IMG/VR virus record: IMGVR_UViG_3300042396_000673
Location: 1-42,920 of that record
Strand: one strand, 5' to 3'
Origin: a virus
DNA length: 42,920 nucleotides
A program made the translations under genes and the position numbers. This document shows, piece after piece, positions 6,553 through 14,113 of the stretch. The number at the start of each line of letters is the position of its first letter. The stretch's first letter is position 1. The notes under the pieces are model-generated. The model made no database searches, was not told where the DNA came from, and worked only from the letters and a program-made list of their open reading frames with translations.

Positions 6553-7665
6553 CTATTTTCCTATGTATGCGGCGTCGCACGCCGACACTAATTTGCAAAA
6601 AGCATCTGAATATGTGCCATCAATAAATACGGTCTGCCAGCCAGACGGAATAGATGCCAACAATTCTTTAGAGTGTTGCTGTGCCCCAAGCACAACAACC
6701 ATTCCGCCGGCCGCATTGTCTGGCATACAAGACTGTAACGTGCGTACGGTCTTGTGTAGCAGACGCAAAGCCCTGTGTGGCTCACCAAGCACGACGAGCA
6801 CGCCGCCAGGCGGTAAGCATGCCTGTCGCAACTGCTCGGTCATCACTAACAGATCCACGTACGCTGCTGCGCCGACCGAAGCCCCTAACTCAGCGCCGCG
6901 GATTGCCGGTGCTGTGTGCGCCGCAATCTCACCAATCTCGGCTTGCACGGTAAGCGGCTTCCTGGCGTGAAAACACGTATGCATGAGATAATCGTCAGCC
7001 CAGCGCCCAATGGCTTCGCCGTAGCCGATGCCGTGTGCCGCCGCAAACTTCGCCATGTCGGTTAAGTCCACGTCAGGGGCTGCGGTCGCCACCGCCGAAA
7101 GCGTGACAGCCAAACTAGTCACGTAATCTGTCAGCATAAACTCGCGCACGGCTTTGGTGCCGCAATCGGCTACGCCGTCGACACCTAAGAAAAAGCACAC
7201 CGGTTTCCCGGCAAGCCGGGCCCTGTAAATCGCAGTCCCGGCGGTGTGTGCGTCATTGCTCGGGGACTTACTGGCACGACGCTTGCACGGTTTAGCGACG
7301 GCCGGAACAGTTAACGTGTCAAAGACGGGAAACGAACTAGCAAGCGTTGCCGGAAACGTAATGGGTAGCCCGGCCGGTAACTGCTCCGGCTCAAGAACCA
7401 TCGGCCCTATACCGAGCAAGAGCCACTCTGCTTGCACATTCGTATGTGCGGCTATTTGTGCCAGCATCCGTACCGTGATGGTTTTTTTAAACTTTATGCA
7501 TACGTACAAGTGCCTGTAGTTCACATTTGTGGTGGCGGCCAGTTGTTTCAGGCTGCCACCAAAAAGAACGTCCGCAACGTGCTGCACGCGAGCACGGTAA
7601 ACCGACGACTCAGACAGCAGGCGTTGCACCTGCCGGGCCAGTGAGAGTTTTTTTGGCGAGGGCAT
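6553..7665 (-). CDS. HTH domain fused to a degenerate deoxyhypusine-synthase-like domain (370 aa)
   Basis: Residues about 30-90 resemble a phage repressor-type helix-turn-helix: LKQLAATTNVNYRHLY, then LAQIAAHTNVQAEWLLLGIGPM, matching the WLLxGxGPM ending of CI-like regulators. Residues about 150-345 follow the planctomycete deoxyhypusine-synthase-like (GGHVIK) pattern: YRARLAGKPVCFFLGVDGVA, YVTSLAVTLSAV, GIGYGEAIGRW, KPLTVQAEIGEIAAHTAP, GASVGAAAYVDLL and PPGGVLVVLG. The IHDFE segment and other expected residues are replaced, so catalysis is doubtful and a ligand-sensing (NAD or polyamine) regulator is possible. The gene overlaps the upstream Rep-like gene by 56 bases. The domain match is from memory of the family and is moderate, not certain. 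Confidence 0.5.
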   Translation of the reverse strand: MPSPKKLSLARQVQRLLSESSVYRARVQHVADVLFGGSLKQLAATTNVNYRHLYVCIKFKKTITVRMLAQIAAHTNVQAEWLLLGIGPMVLEPEQLPAGLPITFPATLASSFPVFDTLTVPAVAKPCKRRASKSPSNDAHTAGTAIYRARLAGKPVCFFLGVDGVADCGTKAVREFMLTDYVTSLAVTLSAVATAAPDVDLTDMAKFAAAHGIGYGEAIGRWADDYLMHTCFHARKPLTVQAEIGEIAAHTAPAIRGAELGASVGAAAYVDLLVMTEQLRQACLPPGGVLVVLGEPHRALRLLHKTVRTLQSCMPDNAAGGMVVVLGAQQHSKELLASIPSGWQTVFIDGTYSDAFCKLVSACDAAYIGK

Positions 7666-8665
7666 CGTTTTTTCTTTCGCGCATGTATGGTATGAGTGCC
7701 CGGCCGGTTTTTGCCAGCAACCCTGTGCCGCTCACCAACCGCAAACCGTGTGCTGCATGCAGGTACGCCGACGTTAGTTCCGCGTAACCAGTAAGCAACT
7801 CCAGAGGATAGCGGCAAAACTCTCCGAAGAGTTCGAAAAAGTCCGTAGCGAAATCAGGCCGAGTAGCGTCCAATTTTACGCTCTTTAAGTACGTTACTTT
7901 TGCACCTCGAATACGCACAACCGGCAATCGGATATTAGGCCGGCAAATGAAAAACTGCCGCACTTCAATGTTCCAACCTGCTGCGTCAGGAATAACAACC
8001 AGCCGCCACAATGATCCACGCGTCGATCGTGCTAATTTTTTGCCATCAATTAATTGACGGTAGTTTTGTTTTTGTTTAACAAGCACTCGTCGCAGCAGCC
8101 GGGCGTGTTCTTGGATTTGCTTGTGGTCTGTTCCACGTATTGGATTAAAACCAGGAGCGGGTACATACCAGCGAACAACGCGACATACGCCCACAAAATT
8201 GGAATCATGTTTTAACAACCTATTGATGGCGTGTTTGACGTACACATAGTGTGCCGTTACTAGGTTGACCGTGCAAAACGGACAAATGTGCGTACGCCAG
8301 CACGGCCGTAACTCAACCTGATGCCCATCAGGCGACTGATAATGAGCACACGACGGCCGGCAAAACATGCACCGCCGATACGCGCTCTTAAACTTTTTCA
8401 AGTCAAAATTTGGATCGTACGGCGACAACCAGCGCTGCTTTGTAGGCAACCACATTTCGCGGGTGGTCATCTCTTGCAGACGCCAAATCCATAGCCGCCG
8501 AAATCGGTTTAATCTACGAGACAGGGTAAAAAGCGATTTGCTCTTCATTCCGAGCACGAAGTGCATAGCAAAAATTTTGCTGATGCGTGTGCCCGCCCTG
8601 TCTATCCGCCACCGACGATACCTAAAATTTTTGACGTATTGCGGGAAATCAAATTCAAACGTCAA
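7610..8665 (-). CDS. Zinc-finger protein resembling a plasmid/phage Rep initiator (351 aa)
   Basis: A basic N-terminus rich in Arg and Trp leads to a cysteine cluster at about residues 99-131: RRCMFCRPSC, then LRPCWRTHICPFC. This spacing resembles the zinc site in rolling-circle-type Rep proteins. The C-terminal YAELTSAYLHAAHGLRLVSG also recalls the ending of such proteins. I cannot place the HUH motif or the catalytic tyrosine with confidence, so Rep-like is a hypothesis; a zinc-dependent DNA-binding protein is the safe call. It overlaps the SEC-C gene by four bases upstream and the HTH fusion by 56 bases downstream. Confidence 0.55.
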   Translation of the reverse strand: MTFEFDFPQYVKNFRYRRWRIDRAGTRISKIFAMHFVLGMKSKSLFTLSRRLNRFRRLWIWRLQEMTTREMWLPTKQRWLSPYDPNFDLKKFKSAYRRCMFCRPSCAHYQSPDGHQVELRPCWRTHICPFCTVNLVTAHYVYVKHAINRLLKHDSNFVGVCRVVRWYVPAPGFNPIRGTDHKQIQEHARLLRRVLVKQKQNYRQLIDGKKLARSTRGSLWRLVVIPDAAGWNIEVRQFFICRPNIRLPVVRIRGAKVTYLKSVKLDATRPDFATDFFELFGEFCRYPLELLTGYAELTSAYLHAAHGLRLVSGTGLLAKTGRALIPYMRERKNDALAKKTLTGPAGATPAV

Positions 8666-9168
8666 TGGTCTTCGCCTGTTCCTTGGCTAGTGGTTTCCTG
8701 ACCGCCCTGAATGGCGTCCAGCGTTTCCTGTGCCGGAGTTAACTCGCCAGCACGTCCGTACTCGATACGCTCGCGCACAAGCTGCGTTGCTATTTCAACA
8801 TCAACTTCAACGTACGGAATTTTTTCCTTAAGCAATTCAAGTTTTGTCGGGCCAACTCCGGCCACATTAATTTCGCCAGGGTTTTGGTCGGCAAAGTCTT
8901 CAAGCCTGGCGACCTGCAGTGCGTCTTCGTAAGTATCAAATAACAATGCCCGATTGTCTTTGTCAGCAAAAAAACGAACGCCGCTTGGATCGCAAATTAC
9001 CCAGCGCACAGGACTCTCGCCAGAGTCAATAAACAGCGGTCGTCGGGGGGCCGCCTGCACTATTGCCGGCGCTTCTGGCGAGCAACAGAACTTGAACTTC
9101 TTGCCGCTGTTGCAGGGGCAACGGTCATTGCGACGAACGATCATGCCGCCGCGGGGATTGGCAACCAT
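8662..9168 (-). CDS. SEC-C motif protein (168 aa)
   Basis: Residues 13-31 contain VRRNDRCPCNSGKKFKFCC, a near-perfect SEC-C zinc-binding motif (RNDPCPCGSGKKYKxCC) known from SecA and many stand-alone bacterial proteins. The remaining 130 residues are acidic and unassigned; KLELLKEKIPYVEVDVEIATQ looks helical. The start follows AAGGAGG at good spacing. A candidate sigma-70-like promoter lies upstream, so this gene may open the transcript that runs to sbcC. Confidence 0.82.
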   Translation of the reverse strand: MVANPRGGMIVRRNDRCPCNSGKKFKFCCSPEAPAIVQAAPRRPLFIDSGESPVRWVICDPSGVRFFADKDNRALLFDTYEDALQVARLEDFADQNPGEINVAGVGPTKLELLKEKIPYVEVDVEIATQLVRERIEYGRAGELTPAQETLDAIQGGQETTSQGTGEDH

Positions 9169-9201
9169 ACTGGCCTCCTTGCCGGTCGTTGAGAGGACGA
9201 A

Positions 9202-9229
9202 AGCATATCCAGTCGCTCAAAAACGTCAA
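9202..9229 (-). promoter_or_regulatory. Candidate sigma-70-type promoter for the SEC-C gene, with interleaved inverted repeats
   Basis: On the minus strand TTGACG and TATGCT are separated by 16 bases, about 34 bases before the SEC-C start. Two inverted repeats interleave around it: GTCGCTCAA (9212-9220) with TTGAGCGAC (9253-9261), and CGTCAA (9224-9229) with a matching TTGACG about 40 bases further on. They could form an operator or a pseudoknot. The -35/-10 match is good but unproven. Confidence 0.35.
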
Positions 9230-9342
9230 GTGGCCCAAAACTGCATACCCCCTTGAGCGACAAAAATTTGACGCAAACCATTGCACCACAATGAGATCTG
9301 ACAAGCCACAAAAAAAATCTTGTCCGAAGTACGCTATCCATG

Positions 9343-9363
9343 TGTATTTCCTTCGGAAATACA
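9343..9363. other. Perfect 9-bp hairpin in the 9169-9403 intergenic region
   Basis: TGTATTTCC and GGAAATACA flank a three-base loop. On the minus strand it follows the stop of the gene ending at 9404, and a run of eight T comes about 20 bases later, so it could be a weak terminator or an RNA processing site. No gene is visible in 9169-9403. Confidence 0.35.
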
Positions 9364-9403
9364 AGGAGTGTAGTGAAGATTTTTTGAGTCGGGGTGTACG
9401 TTA

Positions 9404-9853
9404 CTAAACATTTTCAAGCACGGTAGTGACTGATTTTTGGTTCAACAGATTTGTTTTGACGGTCATTGGTCCAAAAGATCTATTCCAACTTTCTGCTGCC
9501 CAAGTTAAAACTCTGTGGTGTTGTGTTTCTATAACGGGATAATTCATTCGAATACTCCACCTATTGGTGCCCTCTATTTCTACAGTAAAAAATCCACAGG
9601 CTTTAATCTGCTGGGCTAGCTTGTAACTACCTGTGAACAATACGTAAAAACCATTTGGGTGTCCTTCGCAGCTGAATTGTGGTTTTCCGCCAAGTTTTTC
9701 GATCATTAGCACAAAGAAATTTACACCGCGTTCTAGTTCTTCTAACTGCCCTGTAAGCGGTGAGACGCGCAGCAATTTTAGTTTTGCCGCTTGTTTCCAT
9801 GTGCTAATTTTTACAGATTTTTGTCGACTTTTTGCTGACTTTGTAGCCGCCAT
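9404..9853 (-). CDS. Conserved phage protein with SCEGHPNGFYV motif (149 aa)
   Basis: A lysine-rich N-terminus (MAATKSAKSRQKSVK) is followed by ELERGVNFFVLMIEKLGG and FSCEGHPNGFYVLFTG. I recognise the second as a recurring motif of an uncharacterised phage family. The C-terminal half alternates short strands and helices, ending near EIEGTNRWSIRMNYP. It overlaps the upstream membrane-protein gene by 50 bases, mainly through the basic N-terminal tail; the true start could be a little later. Function unknown. Confidence 0.7.
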   Translation of the reverse strand: MAATKSAKSRQKSVKISTWKQAAKLKLLRVSPLTGQLEELERGVNFFVLMIEKLGGKPQFSCEGHPNGFYVLFTGSYKLAQQIKACGFFTVEIEGTNRWSIRMNYPVIETQHHRVLTWAAESWNRSFGPMTVKTNLLNQKSVTTVLENV

Positions 9854-10103
9854 ACTTTTGATCGCGTTGTTGATTTAACAGACTTGCCCGCAATAATTCT
9901 GCGGGTGTAAGCGCTATACGTACCGGCTGTTTAAGCAAATTGTTTACTTGTCGTTTTTGGTAAATAACAGTACCAAGCAACGCAAGAACACTAAGGCAAA
10001 CGCAGACTGAGACGTGTTTGCTGACGGTTTCATGATGTACTCCGCAAAGTGTGGCGACCCAAAATAAAAAGGCGTTCTGCCAGTGATAAATTGTGTCAAT
10101 CAT
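9804..10103 (-). CDS. Small membrane protein (99 aa)
   Basis: A hydrophobic N-terminal stretch (FLFWVATLCGV) and a clear membrane segment (VSVCVCLSVLALLGTVIY, about residues 32-49) are followed by a basic polar tail. The topology suggests one or two spans with a cytoplasmic C-terminus. The last 17 residues are encoded in the overlap with the next gene. Small membrane proteins near phage lysis or superinfection-exclusion functions often look like this, but no family is recognised. Confidence 0.55.
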   Translation of the reverse strand: MIDTIYHWQNAFLFWVATLCGVHHETVSKHVSVCVCLSVLALLGTVIYQKRQVNNLLKQPVRIALTPAELLRASLLNQQRDQKYGGYKVSKKSTKICKN

Positions 10104-10173
10104 TGTAAATCCTGTTTACATAGGCCAGTTGTTCTGGCACAATTATAGCATCGTTAAATGCACTCTTCCTGGA

Positions 10174-10241
10174 GATCCCGCCATCCGATTTGCGCAGATA
10201 CGCCGTGGATTATGAGCCCACAGCGGCACTAAGCCCGGGAT
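10174..10241 (-). ncRNA. tRNA-like element with a Met-type CAT anticodon arm
   Basis: On the minus strand GTGGG-CTCATAA-TCCAC is an ideal anticodon arm for tRNA-Met or tRNA-Ile2 (anticodon CAT). It is flanked by ATCTG-CGCAAAT-CGGAT, which sits like a T arm but with a diverged loop, and by ATCCCG/CGGGAT as a six-pair outer stem, with CCA three bases downstream. The D arm is reduced to about GGC-TTAGT-GCC. It is either a degenerate or armless tRNA or a tRNA mimic; standard tRNA finders might miss it. Confidence 0.35.
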
Positions 10242-10245
10242 GTTA

Positions 10246-10285
10246 GTCTGTTTTCTGGTGACTTAGGCCAGCACGTATAACAGAC
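10246..10285. other. Nested hairpin in the 10104-10336 non-coding stretch
   Basis: GTCTGTT (10246-10252) pairs with AACAGAC (10279-10285), and CTGG/CCAG nests inside. A competing pairing, GTGACT (10258-10263) with AGTCAC (10291-10296), would exclude it. Together with the tRNA-like element this 233-base gap seems to be structured RNA rather than coding DNA; no reading frame with a ribosome binding site was seen in it. Confidence 0.3.
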
Positions 10286-10336
10286 AAGTGAGTCACGCTT
10301 TACCGGATTAAGAGGCTGCGTAACGAGCACTGTGAA

Positions 10337-11002
10337 TTAAGGGACGAACGTGCCCTTGTTGTTGATGATGTTATTCATGATCGCAACAAGGCGCTTTTGG
10401 TCGTCAGGGAGCTTTTCTTCCCAGGAAACGACTCTAAGGGCTTTCGTATTGGACATTCTATCTGTATCAAATGCACCGTAACCGCCTTCAAACGCAATCT
10501 CGATCAGCTTCAACTGCGCACGCGAGAAGAAGCCGGTCAGCCCGTTTGTAAACTTACCGTCCTCAACTGTTTCTTGAAAGTCAAGAATGACCTCTTTCGT
10601 GAAATCATTTACGGTTGTTTGATTGTTGTAGAGCGTGCAGCTCATAAACAGCGCCCCAAGGGCACAGCACTCACAGGCCGGGATCTTCTTTTCCAGGAAT
10701 AATTCCCGGACCGGCGCTGTGCCGTTGAACTTGATATCCAGTTCTATGTTCTCTGTGTTCTTTTCGTTGACGGGATTTACCCAGACGCCAGCCTTGGGCC
10801 TGAACCGCTTGGCTTTGATCTGAGCAATGATGTCTTCAGCGATCAGCACACGCTTTCCAGCCGGCGTGGCTTTTGCGAACAGTCTATTACGCCTTGCGAC
10901 CTCGGCCGCGACGTCGATCGGCTTTTTTGCTGGCTTTTTTACGGCCGCCTTTTTGGCCACCCGCTTGGGGCTGGCTTTCTTCTTTTTTGCCTTCGTGGGC
11001 AT
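10337..11002 (-). CDS. Conserved phage protein with histone-H1-like Lys-rich N-terminus (221 aa)
   Basis: The start MPTKAKKKK at 11002 follows AGAGGA at good spacing and is preferred over an ATG 39 bases upstream. Residues 1-30 are Lys/Ala/Pro-rich, like a histone H1 tail. The body has KIPACECCALGALFMSC and GFFSRAQLKLIEIAFEGG, motifs I have seen in an uncharacterised phage and bacterial family. The tail probably binds nucleic acid non-specifically. The tail-coding region overlaps the 3' end of the upstream gene in another frame by 116 bases. Confidence 0.75.
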   Translation of the reverse strand: MPTKAKKKKASPKRVAKKAAVKKPAKKPIDVAAEVARRNRLFAKATPAGKRVLIAEDIIAQIKAKRFRPKAGVWVNPVNEKNTENIELDIKFNGTAPVRELFLEKKIPACECCALGALFMSCTLYNNQTTVNDFTKEVILDFQETVEDGKFTNGLTGFFSRAQLKLIEIAFEGGYGAFDTDRMSNTKALRVVSWEEKLPDDQKRLVAIMNNIINNKGTFVP

Positions 11003-11228
11003 TTTGTTCCTCTTTGTGAAACGGTAAAAACACGGCTTCAAATCCGGCGCCGAGGATTACAAACGAGAATCCCCAGCCCCATTCGTACGTGTAATACGTG
11101 CATTCTGTGGTCGGTTGAAATCGAAACCCGTACTCACGCACATCGCCGTACGTACGGAAACCGACAAACGCAATAGGCCAGTACCACTTGATGCTGGTCG
11201 GCCAATAGTCGTTAATTATTCTTAGCAT
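10887..11228 (-). CDS. Small aromatic-rich, probably membrane-associated protein (113 aa)
   Basis: The first 75 residues are rich in Trp, Tyr and Phe (WPTSIKWYWPIAFVGFRTYG, YEWGWGFSFVILGAGFEAVF) and look like a conserved fold with at least one hydrophobic segment. From about residue 76 the chain becomes Lys/Gly/Arg-rich because it is read in a second frame through the Lys-rich tail of the next gene. The overlap is 116 bases. The N-terminal part argues for a real gene; the C-terminal tail may be a by-product of overprinting. Confidence 0.6.
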   Translation of the reverse strand: MLRIINDYWPTSIKWYWPIAFVGFRTYGDVREYGFRFQPTTECTYYTYEWGWGFSFVILGAGFEAVFLPFHKEEQNAHEGKKEESQPQAGGQKGGRKKASKKADRRRGRGRKA

Positions 11229-11722
11229 TTGGCAAATAGCTTGCGGACAGCATCACGCCGCAAAACATAAGGCTCAATAAGGGCCCGGTCGAATTTCCCG
11301 CCATAACCCAGCAGCGGGTCAAACCAGCGATCGAGGCTGTAGCCGCGCCAGGCGATTACGACAGTCTTTTTGTTGACTTTGGTAACGACATACCACGCGT
11401 AGCCGTCGCCCCGCGGGATACTAAAAAGTTTGCCGACGAACAGCCCGTCGGGAAGTGCGTCCGACAACGTCCGTGCCGCTTCGGCTTCATTGTTTACGTA
11501 GTTGTCGTATTCGCTGCCAAAACTCGTAGGGATTTCACGGACGTCTGTTTCTTTTACAAGATACGTCTTGCCGGTAATAGCGTCTGAAATTGTCAACAAT
11601 TTATGGTCGTTGTAGTTTGCAATCGCTGCACCGCCGTAGCGATCCAGAATGCCGTACACCGTGTGACCGGCAACACCCGGCAATTGAAACTTGACTTGAT
11701 AGTAGTCGGGAATTTTACTCAT
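11222..11722 (-). CDS. Hypothetical protein (166 aa)
   Basis: The start MSKIPDYYQV at 11722 overlaps the methyltransferase stop by eight bases. The protein is soluble and beta-rich (KFQLPGVAGHTVYGILDRYGG, DAITGKTYLVKETDVRE), ending in a short basic helix (YVLRRDAVRKLFAKC). No family recognised. Its position behind the methyltransferase suggests co-expression but not a specific role. Confidence 0.68.
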   Translation of the reverse strand: MSKIPDYYQVKFQLPGVAGHTVYGILDRYGGAAIANYNDHKLLTISDAITGKTYLVKETDVREIPTSFGSEYDNYVNNEAEAARTLSDALPDGLFVGKLFSIPRGDGYAWYVVTKVNKKTVVIAWRGYSLDRWFDPLLGYGGKFDRALIEPYVLRRDAVRKLFAKC

Positions 11723-12719
11723 CGAACATTCCTTGTGCGTTTTGTACGATGTGCTGTATGACGTCAATAACGACGCTATTGCCAAATTGTTTTATGGCTT
11801 CGGTAGTGCGGGCGTGAGGCTCGAATGTTTCTGGGAATCCGTTGAGGCGGGCACACTCGCGGGGCGTCAGCCGGCGGACAGCCTTGTGAGCGTAATACAT
11901 GCCCGTCTTGGCCCCTACGCCGCCGCCAGAGGCCGATATGGTGACCGCGTGGCCGTCCACATGGTATATCCGCTCTCCCTGCCGCCCTAGGCCAACCTGG
12001 CCGATCCTGACGGGTTTTGGGGTGCCGGGTTTTACCTTGGTAAGCACGTTGACGACTGGCGGGTATTTAACCTCGTCAATATGCATGTCTTCTACGCCCG
12101 GAAACTTTGCGGGCTGTAGGATGTCGCGGACTCGAATTGTTTTATTAACAGGTTCTGGCCATTCGTAACGATGGCACCGGAACGGGCGCTTTCGGTCGAA
12201 GCCCAGGATGTAAATACGTTCTCGTTTTTGCGGGACGCCGTAATGGCTGGCGTTTAACACGCGCCACGTTACGTCGTACCCAATGCCAACCAGCGTGTTG
12301 AGGATCGTGGTCAGCGTGCGGCCGTTGTCGTGGGCCGCAAGGTTCTTGACGTTTTCCAGCAACAGCAAGCGGGGCTTGTGGTGCTTGGCTACGCGCACTA
12401 TCTCGTGAAAGAGTGTGCCGCGGGTCAGATCTGCAAAGCCTTCTTGTTGGCCTGCAATAGAGAACGGCTGGCAAGGAAACCCAGCACACAGGATATCGTG
12501 TGCTGGGATTTCCTTGGCCGCAATCTTGGTGATATCGCCCGACGGGCACTCACCGAAATTGTTTAAATACACTTCCCGGGCGTTGGCGTCGATGTCAGAA
12601 GAAAATACACACTTCCCACCAAACGACTCCAAGGCGAATCGAAAACCACCGATCCCGGCAAAAAGGTCTATAAACGTAGCGTTACGCAGAAACCTTTTCT
12701 TCGGCTCGATAGTGATCAC
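11715..12719 (-). CDS. C5 cytosine DNA methyltransferase, Dcm/HhaI type (334 aa)
   Basis: All key motifs are present in order: motif I FAGIGG (20-25), motif IV GFPCQPFS with catalytic C83, motif VI ENV (122-124), motif VIII QKRERIYILG and motif X QFGNSVV (about 311-317). The segment between VIII and X (about 175-285) is the target recognition domain. No restriction endonuclease gene is adjacent, so it is probably an orphan that protects phage DNA or alters regulation. Target sequence cannot be read from the protein. Confidence 0.95.
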   Translation of the reverse strand: MITIEPKKRFLRNATFIDLFAGIGGFRFALESFGGKCVFSSDIDANAREVYLNNFGECPSGDITKIAAKEIPAHDILCAGFPCQPFSIAGQQEGFADLTRGTLFHEIVRVAKHHKPRLLLLENVKNLAAHDNGRTLTTILNTLVGIGYDVTWRVLNASHYGVPQKRERIYILGFDRKRPFRCHRYEWPEPVNKTIRVRDILQPAKFPGVEDMHIDEVKYPPVVNVLTKVKPGTPKPVRIGQVGLGRQGERIYHVDGHAVTISASGGGVGAKTGMYYAHKAVRRLTPRECARLNGFPETFEPHARTTEAIKQFGNSVVIDVIQHIVQNAQGMFDE

Positions 12720-12740
12720 GGGTGCTTCCTTGCATAGGTA

Positions 12741-13142
12741 CTACCGGGTGAATTTGGTTCCGGTAGCGAACGGGCGCCGACCAGCGGCCCCCGAATGCGG
12801 CAGCGTACCGTGCTTTCGGCTCCTGTGCAACAACTGCCAGACGTGAAAACCCGTCATATGCAGGTTGTGCATTGAGTTTAGGTGATTGACGGTCCTATCC
12901 ATCAACGGCGTATACGGCCAGTGATCGCTGGGGACCGCCGGACCAGCCGCGTAAAGAAGTTCAACGCCGGTTAAGACGTCAAATAACTTGTCGTTGTCAG
13001 CAATGCCGACTTCGAGCAGCGTATTGGCGCCCATTGCACTGGCAACGGCGTCAATATGCTTACGCATCAACGTTAAACTAGCTTCACGTTCGGCTTTAGT
13101 TAACTTTTTCTTGGTAGACACAACACTATCCTTTTTACTCAA
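12741..13142 (-). CDS. Hypothetical protein (133 aa)
   Basis: A basic N-terminal segment (STKKKLTKAEREAS) leads into a helical central part (LMRKHIDAVASAMGANTLLEV). The end is basic and His-rich (LLHRSRKHGTLPHSG). The ATG overlaps the ParB-like stop as ATGA. No recognised domain; it lies between the ParB-like and methyltransferase genes in one transcript. Confidence 0.65.
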   Translation of the reverse strand: MSKKDSVVSTKKKLTKAEREASLTLMRKHIDAVASAMGANTLLEVGIADNDKLFDVLTGVELLYAAGPAVPSDHWPYTPLMDRTVNHLNSMHNLHMTGFHVWQLLHRSRKHGTLPHSGAAGRRPFATGTKFTR

Positions 13143-14062
13143 AGACCTGGAATATTGCCCGTTAAAAACTTTTTGCTACCGACGCGGTTGTTGTACAAGT
13201 CAAGAAAACACTTCGCCGCTACTTTGTAACGGTCGCCGCTTTTCAGTTTTCTTAGGCTTGTCTTTGACTGCCCCTCGATAGCGTCGACCACCTTTTCGGG
13301 CGTAACTCGTTTCATTCTTTTTAAAAGGTGATGCAGGTTTACGCGGTCATCAAAAACTGTCAAGAAGTACGACAGCCCGCGCGGAATATCGTCCTGCAGT
13401 GCTTCTTTTTTTCCGGGCCACGCGTCGTGAATGAGATCTAAGACGGTTTTAAGTTGTGCAATCCCGCCGTCGCTGACGATGTTTTGCACCGCCTTCACGG
13501 CCCGAAAATTCGGGTAGCCCGTCTTGTTCGACAGGCATGTAAAATCAAAGCCACAACTACGCACAGTCTTGAGCACCGATATGGCGTGCGGGTCTTTTTT
13601 TGCCAAGTCGGCAATAAACAACTCCTGAGCCCCGACGTTAACCCGGTTTTTATTTATGCGGACAAAGACCTCGGCTTCATGAGCAACCCCTTTCGACTCA
13701 AACATAATGCAACGCGCCATGTTGTGCTCGTCGGCGTTTTCTGGGTCTTTTTCAGCCATAATTTGTTTGGCCGTAATGCGCTGTTGACCGTCAACACCCC
13801 ACCGTGTCCCATCCTCCCGTACGCCGATAATCGGTGCGCCGAACGACACCGGACAATAGTTCGCTACGATCTCGTTAATCACTTTGGGTTTTAAAACCCG
13901 CTGATACACTTTTCCAATTCTTGTTGGATGTTTGTCGTCAAAGATATAATCCCTGCAAAATTGCACCGTTGTTAGGTCTATATTCTCAACCCGAGTATTA
14001 ACACCCAGTATTTTTGAGTGGACAACGGGCGACGACTTTAACCGAGCAGTTGTTGCGACCAT
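13139..14062 (-). CDS. ParB-like nuclease-domain protein (307 aa)
   Basis: The start MVATTARLK at 14062 follows GGAGAAAAGAG, better than an upstream ATG lacking a site. Residues about 75-110 contain FGAPIIGVREDGTRWGVDGQQRITA, the ParB/sulfiredoxin-fold motif in which GxDGQQR corresponds to the GxHR nucleotide-binding signature. FVRINKNRVNV follows, as in phage ParB-like and DUF6551-type proteins. Such proteins may be CTP-binding clamps or nucleases. A second ParB-like gene is immediately upstream and a methyltransferase lies two genes downstream. Confidence 0.82.
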   Translation of the reverse strand: MVATTARLKSSPVVHSKILGVNTRVENIDLTTVQFCRDYIFDDKHPTRIGKVYQRVLKPKVINEIVANYCPVSFGAPIIGVREDGTRWGVDGQQRITAKQIMAEKDPENADEHNMARCIMFESKGVAHEAEVFVRINKNRVNVGAQELFIADLAKKDPHAISVLKTVRSCGFDFTCLSNKTGYPNFRAVKAVQNIVSDGGIAQLKTVLDLIHDAWPGKKEALQDDIPRGLSYFLTVFDDRVNLHHLLKRMKRVTPEKVVDAIEGQSKTSLRKLKSGDRYKVAAKCFLDLYNNRVGSKKFLTGNIPGL

Positions 14063-14113
14063 TCTCTTTTCTCCAAGGAATACCGCTACATAGCGGCGTA
14101 ATATCGACAAAAA

